Source: Chara braunii | Lineage: Eukaryota > Streptophyta > Charophyceae > Charales > Characeae | Length of the DNA: 26,595 nt | NCBI GenBank assembly: GCA_003427395.1 | Contig: BFEA01000056.1 | Location: 217,020 to 243,614, forward strand | Reading direction: 5' to 3' | In this document: in pieces, positions 15,922 through 26,051 of the stretch | How the letters are laid out: each line of letters starts with the position of its first letter | Position numbering within the stretch: position 1 is the first letter of the stretch | The notes under the pieces: generated by a model | The model's input: only the letters and a program-made list of their open reading frames with translations | The model's database searches: none | What the model was told of the DNA's origin: nothing | Made by a program: the position numbers and the translations under genes

Positions 15922-18726
15922 GTCATGCGGCACGATTATCAACTTGTCTTCGGGGGAAAGGCTTTCGATCTGTTGCTCGATCGGCACAATCAGGAGTTCA
16001 TACAGCTTTTCAAGAACTGCATTCATCATCCGTCGCCGCCTTGCCGGTGAAATCCCCATCCTTGATTGAAGTCCTTGTGTACTCCGACAACAAGATCGAG
16101 ATCGTGTACAGTGTTTTTTTTCTGGCAGCTGCGAGGAGCGACTACGATGCAGCTCACTTTTCTGCAGGGAAGGAGGGGTAGATTCCGGCACCAGGTGGTC
16201 CAGTTTTATCAAATCATTGAGCTCCTCCACATGGACTTGCACTCCTTCCAACTTCGCGTATGGAATCGCATGTGCAAATATATTCCTCGCATTCATCACA
16301 TATATCACAACCCTCTCATGCTCAAAATCACCGCCATGAAAATGGTACTCCACCACCAGACTCCTTGGCCCACAAAGGTCACATCCTTCTAATATTGACT
16401 TCTTTGCATTAGCCTCATCGGAATCAAAGCACTCAAAAGGCGATCTTTTCTCCGAATTGGCATTATTGCAAGCCGCAGTGTCTGCCTTGTCAGGACCTAC
16501 AATTGATGCAGCATGGGTCACAGTGCCCGGCTTATCAAGTTCGAACCCAGTTACGTCGTCAGCACCATTTCGCATTCTATTCATCAGAACAGCAGATAGA
16601 AACCTGTGATGAGACCATTCACTCCAGATAAGCGCTGTAAGTGGGTCTCCATCCCGTATCCTGTCCATCTGGACTTGCAAGAATTCACTTGCGTCGGATT
16701 CCCCATAGAACCGTTCCCATTCCAAGGAAAGTTCACCGATGGCTCTCTGCTCTTCCTTGAATTTGATCAGCGCAACCTTTCGCCATTTCGCAGCTGCCTG
16801 CTCATCACCCAGTTTGCCACACAGCGTTGTCACATTAAACAACGAAAGATGTGTGTTTGTGGAAGCTGCATATTGCTCCATGCACTCTAAAGCCTCCGCG
16901 AACTCCTCTTTGTCGACATGTAGATGGCCTTTCAAATCAAGACTTGAGTATTTGCTAAGATTGTACCTTCCAGTCATCAACACACCTCCTCCTCTCAACC
17001 ACTGAGGCATCATCACCTTCATCTTCTCATCTACCTTGGCCAAAAGCTTTTCGAGTTGTGCTGTGTTTGAATCACACCACCCTGAGCTGGACGGAAGACC
17101 TAAACATAAACTTGCATTGCAAAGCAGCAATGACACCTCTCGATCTGGGGTTAGCATGTGTAGCACTTCGTACACCTCCTTGGCCTGGGCGTAGAACATC
17201 CGACTCCACGTAATGTCATGCACAGAGCTCAATGCACCGAGTGCTTCCTTGCACCGTGCCCATTCCAGGCCTGTGACTTCCAGAGGGTAGTTCATCAGAG
17301 GGCTCCCAAACGTATCCTCAATGTCCATGTACAATCGGATTGCCTTGTCGAGGAGTTCCTTTGACTGCTTTTCGTTTTGCAAGACCCAAAGCACACGACC
17401 AAGATCACAGATCGAGTAAATGCACCGTATCTGATCTCGTAAACATTCCTTGTTGGCAAGCGCCAACTCCATTGCAAATTTCAGGCGCATACCACAATCC
17501 ACAAACGACGATGATGAGAAGTAAGCTGGCTTCCCAAGGTCGCGAACCCCCTGCAAATCCTCCAAAACATCCACTGCCCATCTTTTGTACCCCCTCCTCA
17601 ACAACTGATGAACCAATTCCTTGAATGTGGACTCTGTTATTGCAGAACACCTCCCACTGAAGTTCACCACCACTAAGCCTGTGAAACATGCCTGATCGTG
17701 ATAGCTCAGTAGTTCTTCCTCCACAAGACCCAGCATCCGTGTCAGAGCTATTCTCTCCTTAATTTCCTGAAAGCAAGGCGCAAGTTCTGCACTCTCTCTC
17801 CATAAATTAAACATAACGAGTTCGTGTTCACATGATAGCTGCATGCTCAGGCAGAAGAATGGCTTACTAGTCGATGACTTCTCAGTCATGTTTGCAGAGA
17901 GCAGGTATGAGAGCTGCTTCCAAATGTTAAGCGCCGACTTCAGCGGCACTGGAGGCTTCCCATAAGACTCTAGAAGCATATCTTTGTCAATGCCTTGTAG
18001 GTTGTGATCGACCTGATCGAGCAGGAACTGGATGTCCATCAGTGCAACGGCTTTGATCGGTGCATATACATCATCGACTTTATTGCTACCCTCCTTCGTG
18101 GCACGAAGAAGATTACACAGCACATTCAACCTGCCAGAGGGTTGAAAGGGGTTTGTGTACCTCTCCATGAATGCTAGACAAAATAACGTTTCGATTTCAT
18201 TGAAGGATGAGGCTGGACGCAGAATCTCCTTTAAAGTAGAGAGCGTGAATACTGGCAGCTCTTCCCATGGCTTCGGGACAAAGACACCTCTCCATAGCTC
18301 CGCAAGAAAGAAGGCAATAGTCGAGGGTCTGTCCGTCATCCACCTCCAGGTCTGGAAAGCCCTCTCCACTAGCTCCACGGCAGACGACATGCCTGCCTCT
18401 CCTCCTTTAGAGATATGAAATCGAACCTCCTGCGCGACATCCATGAAATCCAACGGCTTCTCGATTTGAATGCTTCTTTTGGACTCCTCAGACCCATACG
18501 TGCACAAGGGTCTGGGACTGGGACTGGGTCTGCGACTGGGTGTGCGCATGTGACTTGGATTGGGACTGGAATTGGCTCTGGAACTGGGTCTGGGACTGAG
18601 AATAGAGGAGACGTGTTCCACAATCTGTCCTCCATGCCCCCGAAAATGACTGCTGATGTTGCGCCACAAGCTCTGTATAGAATCTTCTGCCATCAATCTG
18701 CGAGTTTCACAACAACAGAGAGCCAT
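15922..18726 (-). CDS. CHAT-domain cysteine peptidase, exon 1 (N-terminal 935 residues)
   Basis: ATG at 18726 (context GTCATGG) is the first Met after an in-frame TAA six bases upstream. The coding part ends at the GAC|GTAAGC donor. Residues 1-90 are Ser/Pro/Arg-rich (RTPSRRPSPSPRPL) and probably disordered. Residues about 95-720 are predicted helical-repeat sequence of TPR type, clearest around 425-470 (YSICDLGRVLWVLQNEKQSK and ELLDKAIRLYMDIED) and 600-660. CHAT begins about residue 789 (SLVVEYHFHGG), has a basic linker at 860-900, then KLYELLIVPIEQQIE and DKLIIVPHD. TPR plus CHAT is the classic arrangement in which the helical part binds a partner and controls the peptidase. Bacterial versions act in immunity and cell death; eukaryotic roles are poorly known. 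TPR assignment of the whole region is inference. Confidence 0.85.
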
Positions 18727-18847
18727 GACTTAGGATCCGACAAGTGCATTGTGCTCATGACAAGTCCACCTGTGCAGCCAAACCGTCAACAACATCATGA
18801 AAAGAACGATTGCCTTCTATATCTGTGAAACGGTTTCACCCAGTTGA
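18727..18847 (-). promoter_or_regulatory. 5' leader / proximal upstream region of the CHAT gene
   Basis: This lies directly upstream of the start codon. I see no TATA box on the minus strand and no further coding frame joined to exon 1. A 5' untranslated exon further up cannot be excluded. Confidence 0.3.
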
Positions 18848-19015
18848 CCCGACATTGCAGACGCAGGGATTCCATCCCTAGACCTGTGCCCTAACCCTGT
18901 ACATTGACCCTGTGTGCTGAGCAGGATTCGATCCCTAGACCTATTCTGTACCCTGTACATAGGCCCAGCGATCTGCATAGGACTTAATCCCTAGGTCTGT
19001 AGGGTAGGAGTTGAG
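18848..19015. repeat. Three diverged tandem units of about 55-60 bp
   Basis: GCAGGGATTCCATCCCTAGACC, GCAGGATTCGATCCCTAGACC and ATAGGACTTAATCCCTAGGTC are the same core, each followed by TGTACCCTGTACA-like words. Confidence 0.7.
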
Positions 19016-19189
19016 TCTGTTACCAGTAGGTCTAACGTGTCTGTTCTAGAAGTCTCTACCTAAGTCTACTGTGGTCCTAGAGTCTGTCGGTCGGTCTGTA
19101 GGTTCTAGAAGTCCGTAGGACCCTGTAGTCCAGTCCAGTCAGCAGGCACTAAGGGAAAAGGGCTGCACGTGGGGACAGGGAAAGGCCAA

Positions 19190-19380
19190 CGCGTTCTGGA
19201 GAAGACTCCAGAAGACGCGTATGGGCCCAGGGGCCACACGGTTTGGCCCACGCAGTGAACAGAAGGCTCCAGAAACGCGGTTTGGGGGCCCAGCTGTCAC
19301 GCGTTTCGGCCCAGGCCCACGCGGTTTGAGGCAGGGCCCGGGTACCTCCGAAGAACTATAAATAAACAGGCAGCGTCCAG
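19190..19380 (+). promoter_or_regulatory. Promoter-like region with CACGCGGTTTGG-type repeats and a TATA box
   Basis: Short related words (CACACGGTTTGGCCCACGC, AACGCGGTTTGGGGGCCC, CACGCGTTTCGGCCCAGG, CACGCGGTTTGAGGC) recur between 19190 and 19335. They are followed by CTATAAATAA at 19366 on the plus strand. It is oriented away from the CHAT gene, so it could be the U3 part of an LTR or a divergent promoter. No open frame with recognised content follows. Confidence 0.4.
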
Positions 19381-19623
19381 CCATTCATTCATTCGCCTGT
19401 GAGCCATGTGGAAGTGCTGCCTTCGTATCTTGTGCGTGGAGGACTGCAGGTGCCAAGAGACGAAGTGGGCTGTGAGGAAGACAGTGGCCATAGCTGGCCA
19501 GTGAGGAAGACACCGGCGGTCATAGCCGCCCAGCTGTTGGTGTAGACAGAGTGTACAGAGTGTGTTTGTGCAGCGTGGACATTCAGGGTGATTCTCGTAC
19601 GTGCGTTCATGCGAGAGTGTGGG

Positions 19624-19624
<1 letters not shown>

Positions 19625-19667
<43 letters not shown>

Positions 19668-19735
19668 CACTCACTCCCTCTCTCACTCACACACTCACTC
19701 CCTCTCTCGCTCACAGACACAGTCCCTGTCCCTGT
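19625..19735. repeat. (AC)n microsatellite with CTCACTCCCTCT repeats
   Basis: There are about 45 bases of CA repeat, then two CTCACTCCCTCTCTC blocks. Confidence 0.93.
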
Positions 19736-19785
19736 TCCTCTCTCTCTGATGGCGGTGGACAAAGTGCTGATGGTTGTATAATGCC

Positions 19786-19893
19786 CAAGAAGAAGAAGAA
19801 GAAGTCATAGCTTCATCCTCAGTTTGGGAAGGCGAAGAAGAAGAGGAAGAAGGAAGAGGAAGAAGAAGAAGAAGAAGAAGAAGAAGAAGAAGA
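19786..19893. repeat. (GAA)n microsatellite
   Basis: There are GAA/GGA runs at 19788-19804 and 19833-19893. The lysine-rich frames across it are not genes. Confidence 0.93.
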
Positions 19894-21030
19894 ATTCATG
19901 TAGAAGAATAGCACATCATGTGAGGCTTTACTCTCAAGGAGGACATATTGAACACAAAAAACAACTGCAGCATCCGACAGCATCGCTCTTCCGCCTCGTC
20001 CACTCAGGAGGAGGAAAGAAAAAGGAGAAGAAGTCAGTCCAGATGACCTGAAAAACTCGCCACACAAACGGTTGAAAAAACAACGAGGGTGTGATCTACC
20101 AGGTTAGGAAAACGCCACTGCCACACTTGGACGACGGTCCTTTTATTACGTAGAGTAGAACAGCCCCACCTGACACGACCGGGGTTGACTAGGCCCCGAT
20201 CATGGAGGTACGGTGACCACGTCTGATACGAGGTTAGGTAGTCACTCCTCCCCTTGCGTCAAACAATAGCCGCCTACCCTACAAGCATCATTCTAATAAG
20301 ACCTCAACACCTTCCTCCCTTTCAATGATAGTGTAGCCTTCCTTCCTTAAACCACATAGGATTCGGAAGACAACATCTCGCTATGGACCAGGAGCATAGC
20401 TCCGGCGCGAGCCTCACTACCACCTACAGAGCTCACAAATCCATCAGAAATTCATCGTGACATGATAACGCCTTCAAAAACTTACTTCACAAAATTCAAG
20501 AACAACAATACAATTTACAACAAACGCTTTCACATGAAATTTCATAATGATCCAGGCTAAATAATCTTCAACAGTAGTTAAATGCCTTCAATCATAGAAA
20601 TGCATCACAAAAGCGGATAATCTCGAAATGGATGAGAGTCCGGGTAAACTAATCGATCGAAATATACATCATTCCAATATAGGAATCAAATGTATGACTA
20701 AATAAATTTGCAAGCTCATGATAAAATATCTGATTAAAATATGACACATGAAAACATTAATTCTCAACACGATAACTTGAGATTTATAGATAACGTCGAT
20801 GAATATTAAAACAATAACAAAATACGACTCAATCAATATCAAGACATTAAAATTTTACATCCAACTGAAATGTCGAAAATAATTTTCAAAATAAAATCAA
20901 CACATAATTCACAGGGGTAAAATGATTTAAAAAAATCAATTAATAGAGATAAATCATCAGAATACGATAAATTTATCCACTGTAACATAAAATACCCGAA
21001 TGTCGTTCCGCTAGGGACAACGGTAGTTTG
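19894..21030. other. Gene-free region, strongly AT-rich from 20450
   Basis: No open frame over 60 codons with recognisable content is present. 20450-21000 is markedly AT-rich and lacks repeats I can resolve. It could be the non-coding part of a large retroelement. Confidence 0.4.
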
Positions 21031-21032
21031 TC

Positions 21033-21050
21033 GTTATCCCCGGCAATGGC
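21033..21050 (-). mobile_element. Possible tRNA-Asp primer-binding site of an LTR retrotransposon
   Basis: The minus strand reads GGCGCCATTGCCGGGGAT, one mismatch from the complement of the plant tRNA-Asp 3' end used by Athila-type elements (TGGCGCCGTTGCCGGGGA). It is preceded a few bases upstream by GCGAGCGACA, a possible LTR end in CA. On this reading the 5' LTR would lie above 21055. No gag or pol is recognisable, and only one LTR could be in the window. Confidence 0.35.
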
Positions 21051-21054
21051 GCCC

Positions 21055-22926
21055 CCTGTCGCTCGCATCGGCCCCCGCCTTTTCTCACGAAGAGGCGGAA
21101 ACCCTCCCGGCCATGTCACGCAGGAGTTTAAACAAAACATATCACAGAGACAACTCGGAAATGACGCGAAATAATCCCGCGAACCGCCGAGACGGCCACG
21201 TGGTTGCGTCGTTCCTTCGCCGCTCTAGTCGGGTGCGGCAGCTTTACATTCCGCGGTCCCCTACGACAGGACAGGTTCCCGCAGGGCATAAGCTTGCTTC
21301 CCTAAGGGGCTGCAACCACCCTTAGGGGTGTATCCCTACCGAGCTACTGACCCACGTGCGAAAGTTTTTTACATGCAATTGCAGAGGTAGCCTGAGGTCA
21401 GTCGAGGGCGTTTGCTCGTTCGCTGTAGTACAGATACGCTTGGTTAACGCCAAGTGGACCCAAACGTCGTTCGTTCCTAGGGCGCTGATCTCCTAAGTAC
21501 GAAGCGAACGTCGGTTGACTAGGACGGTCTCAACCAAGCGTGAAACCCTCTACTTAATCCTAGCCCCTTAAACATGAAGTCAAACGAAAGTTAAAACATC
21601 CACAATTGTTATATAAAAAGAAATCGATCGCAGTCGACAGGAACATACTCAATCTGAAATGATAACTGAAAGAATTCAATCATCATACAATATATCCAAT
21701 CACACAAGATAAAAAAAAAACAATCCGACCATCTCAGGTGGAACTCCACAAAACAATCGTACAACCGCCAACGAGGGGTTGGTTTTTCGACAATAACATA
21801 GATGTCGCCGACAAGGTAATCGGCTGCCTTAGTTTTGACTTGATGAGAAGCGTTGCCAAAGTCATTCATTCCACCTACCGCCGACTCAAAATTCGATACG
21901 CTCACACCTGTTTCCATACTTTCTCAATCTTATTGGATGACAGGCTACTTGATCAGGGGCATTGCTTGAAGTGTTGCATACTTCTCCCTTTAGGAAGTGG
22001 TCTGGGGTACCCCTCCTCCTCGCCCGAGCACAAAACTCGGATCTCAGAAGTCGGGTCGCCTCCACCGAATCGGCGAAGTACCCCCCCGGGGAACGGTCCA
22101 CTCTGTGTCAATAAGAGGGTCGGCTCCTGAAGCAACGAACCCCCGCCCCAGATGCTTCCTGGAGAGAGAACATGTGTCCACTAGAAGTAACTTTCAATTG
22201 TTCTCATTTTTCCTAAGTTCAGAGTAACTTAAGCAAAGGGAAATCAAAAGGGATAAAGAATGAGAATCATTTGGACATGTATAGGCAAATAAGGTCATTC
22301 GGAATAGAGGCGATCAATCCTCGGGAAAAGTTAAATTCATTGTGCTTTGATTCTCTTTCTGTTTTCAAAATTCTTTTTCTCACGGCACCCATCGATTATC
22401 CTTCAGAATTTGCAAGCAAGTTCATCCAACTTACTAACGAAAGGAAAATGGTAAGGAGACGAAAATTCTCTGTCATTTTATCAGATAGTATTTTGTCTCA
22501 CTTTTATACATAGTCTTTTTACTCACATGCACACCACGCAGACAGCACAATCAAAAGAAGACAAGCAAAGTCCCACTACTCACGTCAGACTCACCTTTTC
22601 ACTCATGCATGATGCCCATAACCCCACTCAACCTTTTGTCCTGAACATTCAAAGCAAAAGGGTCAAGCAATGTGTGGGTGCACACAGGTGTGAAGGGAGT
22701 CTGAGTCGTCCACTCACCTTGAGTGGAGTGGTGCCGAAGAAGCGCCTTGGCTCACTCAAGAAAGTCAACCAACAAACCGTGTGTGCCGCCGAAAGTTGTA
22801 GTCTCAAGGAAAATCCTGATCAAACCACCTCTTACTTGCACACCTCACCGGCGGTAACCCAAGCGTGAAAATGGCGAGCCGCACGCGTTCCAGAAAAACA
22901 CTCAATCTGGTACTACGTCAGTCCTA
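21055..22926. other. Gene-free region, possibly LTR sequence
   Basis: Mixed composition with modest open frames (for example 22271-22513 and 22527-22868, plus) that show no known motifs. A palindrome-like CGCTTGGTT..AACCAAGCG lies across 21436-21541. Confidence 0.3.
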
Positions 22927-22978
22927 ACTGGTCCCAAGTGGTCCCAGATGGTCCCACGCGGTTCCAGGTGGTCCCATG
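22927..22978. repeat. Short tandem repeat, unit about 10-11 bp (TGGTCCCAnG)
   Basis: CTGGTCCCAAG, TGGTCCCAGA, TGGTCCCACG, CGGTTCCAGG and TGGTCCCATG follow one another. Confidence 0.85.
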
Positions 22979-23439
22979 CTGTCAAACACTTCGTCGAATG
23001 ACTATTGAGTCGAAAACCGTTTCCGCCACACTTCTAAAACAAATAAAACCGATGCCGAATCTCAAAACCGCATGCATCAAGACTGCCGCAAATGACCGCC
23101 CGCATCCCATGTCAGTCCCAATTGAATCCAGGCAGTCCCAAGTAGCCCAACCCTACTGCCGCAAGTGTTGGGTAGCCCCAACTACAAAACATTCATCTCA
23201 TATGCCGCATAAAAAAATAAACCCACCTGTCGTGCTCAGATTTTGTACCGTCGCATGCCGTCAACCGCCACCATGTCACGTTGTTGCTGTCGTACACACC
23301 AATGGTAGCAGACCTTCACCAAGAAAAGCAGACGCCGCGCCACAACAAAGACCTTTCAGCGTCGTAAAAAAAAACTTCACTGCCGCGCCGCACGTCCCAC
23401 CGTCGTGCCGCAATTCCATTGTCGTGCCGAACTCTCGTC

Positions 23440-23840
23440 GGAAAATGGCAGCACGTCGTCGCGCCGTGCCTCGTAAAAAAAAGAAAACGGCAGTGGTCCG
23501 TCGCGTCGTACCACCGTAAAAAGACGACGGCGCTTCGCCGTGCCATACCACCGTAAAAAAAAGGGCAGTGCTTCGCCTTGTCGTACCACCTCAAAAAGAC
23601 AGCGGCGCTTCGCTGTGCCGTACCACTGCAAAAAACGGCGGCGCTTCGCTGTGTCGTACCACCATAAAAAAAACGGCAGCGCCTCGCCGTGTCGTACCAC
23701 CGTAAAAAAAACGGCAGCGCTTCGTCGTGCCGTACCACCGTTAAAAAAAAAAGATGGCAATGCTTCGCCGTGCCGTACCACCGCAAAAAGACAGTGGCGC
23801 TTCATTGTGCCGTACCACCGCAAAAAGACGGTTGCGCGCC
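23440..23840. repeat. Minisatellite, about nine units of roughly 43 bp
   Basis: Each unit has GGC(A)GCGCTTCGCCGTG, CCGTACCACCG and an A-run of 5-10. Unit length varies mainly in the A-run, which shifts the reading frame, so the long Arg/Lys-rich and Tyr-Gly-rich frames on the two strands are not proteins. Confidence 0.88.
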
Positions 23841-24090
23841 ACTCTTCAAAACAAAGTGCCGCCGGCGTGCCATGAAAACGGCAGCGTCACCCTTCAAAAT
23901 AGAGGTGTCGCGCCGACGCCGCGGTATTTTGGCTGCATAACCCCACAAAATGGGTTATGGTTGCCGAAAATATCAGTCGGCACACCTCCACCAGTTGTCG
24001 TGTTCCCCATCACTCCTTGACACACTTTGCTATCGCCCCTCCTTTCCTCCCAGTATGCAGACCCGAGTTCAATTCCCATAGGGATCGAAC

Positions 24091-24160
24091 AAAAACTGGG
24101 TCATTTCTCGATTTATGCGTGTCAACCTTCCGCAGGGGCCATGCTAATCTGTGCGGCTGT
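24091..24160 (-). pseudogene. U6 snRNA-derived fragment, minus strand
   Basis: The minus strand reads CAGATTAGCATGGCCCCTGC, GGAAGGTTGACACGCATAAA, TCGAGAAATGACCCAGTTTT, the 3' two-thirds of U6 with the AGC triad. The 5' third, including the ACAGAGA box, is missing. Confidence 0.8.
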
Positions 24161-24230
24161 TTTTAGTCGCGTGATCTGAACGACTGCACGGTCGAAAACG
24201 GTCGCGCTAAAAGTTCAGGACGGCTCCAAA

Positions 24231-24359
24231 AGGAGCTAGCCCAGAGGCGTGGCATGCTGGATTCGATCCCGATGCCTGCCGGGTACGAGTCACGTATGAT
24301 AACCTACTGGGCTAGCTCCTATCACTATCGTGATAGGAGCAACTCTTCTATAAGAAGAG
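24231..24359. other. Cluster of overlapping hairpins
   Basis: AGGAGCTAGCCCAG (24231-24244) pairs with CTGGGCTAGCTCCT (24307-24320). GCTCCTATCAC (24315-24325) pairs with GTGATAGGAGC (24330-24340). CTCTTCT (24343) pairs with AGAAGAG (24353). The first and second stems share bases 24315-24320, so they are mutually exclusive. Confidence 0.6.
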
Positions 24360-24387
24360 CTTCGCCCCCTCTCTATTCCCCCTGTTG

Positions 24388-24470
24388 TGGCCTTGCGGCC
24401 CTGCCTGCCTGTGGTCCAGTAGGCCCTGCCTGCCCGTGGCCTTGCAGGCCCTGCCTGCATGTGGCCTTCC
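24388..24470. repeat. Tandem repeat of about 25 bp (GGCCCTGCCTGC..GTGG)
   Basis: There are about three to four units, each GGCCCTGCCTGCC/A followed by TGTGGCC-like sequence. Confidence 0.8.
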
Positions 24471-24900
24471 CATGGATGGTTGTCCACCATAGCTCCGAGG
24501 TCACCCAACGGGTAGGCCTCGGCATTGGCCTGCTGGCCTCCCTTGGCTCGAGGTCAATCCCCCCGACCCAGAAAAAAACTTCGCATTCCTTTCGCGCCAT
24601 GGCGCGACCGTTCTAATAGGTCTAGCCCTAGCGTTCCCATGTCCGCACGTTCCTGCGGCCTCGACGAAAGCGAAGCACTGCCGCTTACTGCCATTACTCT
24701 TGGACGCCGCAGGCGTCTGGACTAAAGTTCAAAAACTTTCAATCTTTCAGTCATAGGTCAGGTCTGAATTAACTTTTTGGCAAACGTCAGTCCCATCAAG
24801 CTCATCAATTCAACGAAAAAGTCGAACAGCGTCCGACGTTTAAAAACCCCGGCAAATACCTTTGTCAGGGTATTTGTCCCGACAGCGTTGTTCCTGGTTC

Positions 24901-25205
24901 TTTTTTTTGTTTTTTTTTTTACAATTACAAATGTTTATTACGGGCCCAGTGCCCAAGGGCGTTGGTCCTTTTAATCTACGGTCATAAATGAAGAATGCCC
25001 ATAAGTGGGACCTTGTCAGAACATGGGACTCCTGGGGCGAGGTCCCACTCGCAAAAAGGATTGGATTTAATGCCCGAATATAGACGTGTCCGTGGAGAGG
25101 TGCGAAAAATTGCGGTCGATCTGCCTTTCTGCATCTCCTCTGCCATAAACACATCTAGATTCAGGCCCTTAATTCAATCCTCTTTGCTAGTGGAACCTCG
25201 CCCCT
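24901..25205 (-). pseudogene. 3' end of a polyadenylated transcript, probably retroposed
   Basis: On the minus strand AATAAA (24939-24934) is followed 13 bases later by an A-rich tract of about 20 bases (24920-24901, plus-strand T-run). That is the structure of a copied poly(A) tail. The upstream body has a minus-strand frame (LHGHVYIRALNPILFASGTS) that I do not recognise. The 5' end is not defined and no target-site duplication was found. Confidence 0.4.
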
Positions 25206-25251
25206 GATCTCTCATTTACTGAAAAAAACTGGATCAGAGATAATACCTCCT

Positions 25252-25300
25252 CTTCTCCCTCTCTGCCTACCGGGCAGTTCTATTTGACGATATATATAGA
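25252..25300 (+). repeat. R-family repeat, inverted fragment R6
   Basis: CTTCTCCCTCTCTGCCTACC, GGGCAGTTCTATTTGACG and ATATATATAG are the reverse complement of the start of the R repeats at 297-1608. The ribozyme part is absent. Confidence 0.8.
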
Positions 25301-25471
25301 TACGGCTGGGAACCCTCTGGAGCAATTGTTTGTTTTTTGTGTTTTTTTGTTTTTAAAGCTGCCTTCTCCTCATTGGGGGACAGCCATATATTTTTCTCTC
25401 ACCTCACTGGCGTTCTGCCATGTCATGGAACATAGCTTTCTTTTCACTGCCTACCACTACTCCTAAGGCTT

Positions 25472-25513
25472 CCCCCCCCCCCCCCCCCCAAAAAAAAAAA
25501 AAAAAAAAAAAAA
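25472..25513. repeat. Poly(C) then poly(A) run
   Basis: About 18 C are followed directly by about 24 A. Such a junction is prone to sequencing and assembly error. Confidence 0.85.
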
Positions 25514-25601
25514 CGAATGCCAAATACCTTCGATTAATCACAAAAAACCACCTGTCCAAACAAAATGACGTAAACAAACACGCACACACACACACACACA
25601 T

Positions 25602-25639
25602 CTGTCTCTTATACACATCTAGATGTGTATAAGAGACAG
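25602..25639. other. Nextera mate-pair junction adapter (artefact), copy 1
   Basis: CTGTCTCTTATACACATCT is followed directly by its reverse complement AGATGTGTATAAGAGACAG. This is the 38-base circularisation junction of Nextera mate-pair libraries (two Tn5 mosaic ends). It is not genomic. Confidence 0.97.
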
Positions 25640-25730
25640 GTCCTGGCCTGAGGACACTGCAGAAAGGTTGAGGCAGAGGCGTTCGTTGGCCCACTGAGCA
25701 GTACTCGGGTAGCTTGGCCTTCGTTTTTTC
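25640..25730. other. 91-bp segment between adapters, duplicate of 26052-26142
   Basis: It starts GTCCTGGCCTGAGGACACTG and ends CCTTCGTTTTTTC. I compared the two copies and found them identical. Flanked by junction adapters, this copy is an assembly artefact. Confidence 0.93.
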
Positions 25731-25768
25731 CTGTCTCTTATACACATCTAGATGTGTATAAGAGACAG
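25731..25768. other. Nextera mate-pair junction adapter (artefact), copy 2
   Basis: The same 38 bases as at 25602. Frames across both copies encode the database-contaminant peptides DVYKRQ and CLLYTSRCV. Confidence 0.97.
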
Positions 25769-25794
25769 GTGCGGGCTACGCCCACAAAAAAAAA

Positions 25795-26045
25795 AGAAAT
25801 AGAAGAAGAAGAAGATACGGCTGGGAACCCTCTCTGGCAGTCGTTATGCTTTGTCTTTTCTCTATATCTGCCTTGCCGCCTGGTCCTGCCCTTCTCCTCG
25901 TCCTCCTCCTCCTCCTCCTCTTTCAACTTCTGTTCAAAGAAGACGAAGAAGAAGAAAACTGATGATCAGATGATGATCATCATGATCATCATGAATGATG
26001 ACAATGATGATGATGATAATGATAATGATGATGATGAATGATGAT
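25795..26045. repeat. Simple-sequence cluster: (GAA)n, (TCC)n and (GAT)n
   Basis: There is GAAGAAGAAG at 25803, CTCCTCCTC at 25898-25920, and GATGAT/AATGATG runs from 25960. GATACGGCTGGGAACCCTCT at 25814 also occurs at 25299. Confidence 0.85.
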
Positions 26046-26051
26046 AGCTGA

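Noticed and set aside
22527-22868. 113-codon plus-strand open frame
   Set aside because: No motif, no splice or promoter support; composition is like the surrounding non-coding sequence.
23440-23840. Regularly spaced repeats considered as a CRISPR array
   Set aside because: Units are contiguous without unique spacers and vary in length; the setting is eukaryotic. The 2991-3663 array was rejected for the same reason.
23276-23940. Several 80-190-codon frames on both strands
   Set aside because: They arise from the 43-bp minisatellite and its variable A-runs; the frames shift from unit to unit.
24245-24300. GGATTCGATCCC considered as a tRNA B box
   Set aside because: No A box at the right distance and no cloverleaf; the segment is explained better by the inverted repeats around it.
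25404-25926. Open frames containing DVYKRQ and CLLYTSRCV
   Set aside because: These peptides are translations of the mate-pair junction adapter and are not biological.
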